From contig JAGYMO010000133.1 of NCBI GenBank assembly GCA_018400255.1, positions 1 through 14,078 of the forward strand: 14,078 nt of DNA, in the 5' to 3' direction. The notes under the pieces were generated by a model. It saw only the letters and a program-made list of their open reading frames with translations. It was not told where the DNA came from and searched no databases. This document shows, piece after piece, positions 14,075 through 14,078 of this stretch. Origin of the DNA: Deltaproteobacteria bacterium (GTDB taxonomy: Bacteria; Desulfobacterota; DSM-4660; Desulfatiglandales; B25-G16). Position 1 is the first letter of the stretch. Each line of letters begins with the position of its first letter. A program made the position numbers and the translations under genes.

Positions 14075-14078
14075 TTCA

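Overview
The window reads as chromosomal DNA from an AT-rich Gram-negative bacterium. The Gram-negative call rests on a heptosyltransferase-family enzyme, a Kdo/LPS-core kinase-like protein and a periplasmic-binding-protein amino-acid importer. Degenerate intergenic repeats (CAGATnnACA-type and CAGCGTTAAT-type units), several TTG starts and an archaeal/actinobacterial-type inositol-1-phosphate synthase would fit a Desulfobacterota-like or related environmental lineage. That placement is inference; no RNA gene or marker confirms it.

Layout. Positions 1-104 hold a truncated intergenic repeat and a short 9-bp-unit array. Next come a small unknown protein with an SSB-like acidic C-terminal tip (384-704) and a threonine aldolase (764-1795). 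A second, complete copy of the repeat, a long imperfect hairpin, lies at 1892-2010. ino1 (2089-3195) and a class II glycerate 2-kinase (3302-4630) follow. At 4721-4862 there is a GC-rich, strongly structured island with no protein gene, best read as an orphan IS200/IS605 right end or omega-RNA-like remnant. A likely two-gene LPS-core unit (GT9 glycosyltransferase and Kdo-kinase-like protein, 4996-6719) converges on a 56-residue Trm112-like zinc-ribbon protein at 6779-6949. A DMT/EamA exporter (7171-8040) converges on a four-gene general L-amino-acid ABC importer on the minus strand, transcribed aapJ-aapQ-aapM-aapP (12473 down to 8097). A convincing Rho-independent terminator separates aapJ from aapQ, and a weaker one may separate aapM from aapP. 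The right end carries a solo B3/4-domain protein, a four-helix membrane protein, a possible 39-residue membrane peptide, and a GC hairpin at the edge.

Functionally the window mixes envelope biogenesis, small-molecule metabolism (threonine/glycine, inositol phosphate, glycerate) and amino-acid import with possible metabolite export. No CRISPR array, tRNA, rRNA or intact transposase was seen. The best candidates for something undescribed are the SSB-tipped small protein and the structured RNA-like island.
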